Positions 5,724 through 5,726 of a stretch of 5,726 nucleotides of DNA are shown here, piece by piece. The notes beneath the pieces are model-generated. The model made no database searches. It was given only the letters and a program-made list of their open reading frames with translations, and had not been told where the DNA came from. The first letter of the stretch is position 1. Each line of letters starts with the position of its first letter. A program made the translations under genes and the position numbers. The DNA lies in assembly GCA_052390415.1 (NCBI GenBank), contig JBQTGY010000114.1, positions 1 through 5,726 on the forward strand, written 5' to 3'. The DNA comes from JANNWF01 sp052390415 (GTDB lineage Bacteria > Pseudomonadota > Gammaproteobacteria > Xanthomonadales > Xanthomonadaceae).

Positions 5724-5726
5724 TCC

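Larger units (their letters stand above)
5376..5726. other. Gene-poor, repeat-like tail after the GNAT gene
   Basis: No recognisable gene lies in these 351 nt. Just after the GNAT stop there is a small palindrome, TGCCG-AG-CGGCA (5377-5388), without a T-run. Two larger inverted repeats are listed separately. Short words recur in direct orientation: CGTTGGTGC at 5496-5504 and 5560-5568, and TGCGCCTCG at 5566-5574 and 5665-5673. A frame from the ATG at 5532 stays open to the window end (65 codons, beginning MRSRKNARTS) but has no Shine-Dalgarno sequence and no family motif I know. A minus-strand frame at 5272-5487 runs into the GNAT gene and is not credible. The mix of nested palindromes and reused words fits a dispersed intergenic repeat or the decayed end of a mobile element, but no transposase motif is visible. 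Confidence 0.5.

Noticed and set aside
1..5726. CRISPR array, tRNA or rRNA genes, insertion sequence with transposase
   Set aside because: No regularly spaced direct repeats, no tRNA-like cloverleaf or rRNA segment, and no transposase motif were seen on either strand.

Overview
The window looks like an ordinary housekeeping stretch of a GC-rich gammaproteobacterial chromosome. KdsA and PyrG match, residue by residue, what I remember of the Xanthomonas proteins, so the order Xanthomonadales (Lysobacterales) is the best guess. This placement rests on memory of family sequences, not on a search.

Layout. Minus strand, read from about 3242 down to 1: pyrG (CTP synthase), kdsA (KDO-8-phosphate synthase) and the first half of eno (enolase, cut by the left edge). 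pyrG and kdsA overlap by 4 nt, and kdsA and eno are 87 nt apart with no visible terminator, so they read as one operon. Plus strand, from 3335: rlmJ (23S rRNA m6A methyltransferase), an Slp-family outer-membrane lipoprotein gene that overlaps rlmJ by one base, and, after a 146-nt gap, a stand-alone Pat-like GNAT acetyltransferase. The two groups diverge from a 92-nt intergenic region (3243-3334) that must hold both promoters. The last 351 nt (5376-5726) hold no convincing gene. They contain several inverted repeats and repeated words, and are the only part that conserved genes do not explain.

How the genes work together. Enolase makes phosphoenolpyruvate, KdsA joins it to arabinose 5-phosphate to make KDO-8-phosphate for lipopolysaccharide, and PyrG makes the CTP later used to activate KDO as CMP-KDO. 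The minus-strand operon therefore gathers supply steps for the LPS inner core. The plus-strand group has no obvious common pathway.

I found no new multi-gene system. The points most worth a second look are the structured, repeat-like tail (5376-5726), an outer-membrane-barrel-like C-terminus on the Slp lipoprotein, and KdsA's metal-dependent active-site signature.
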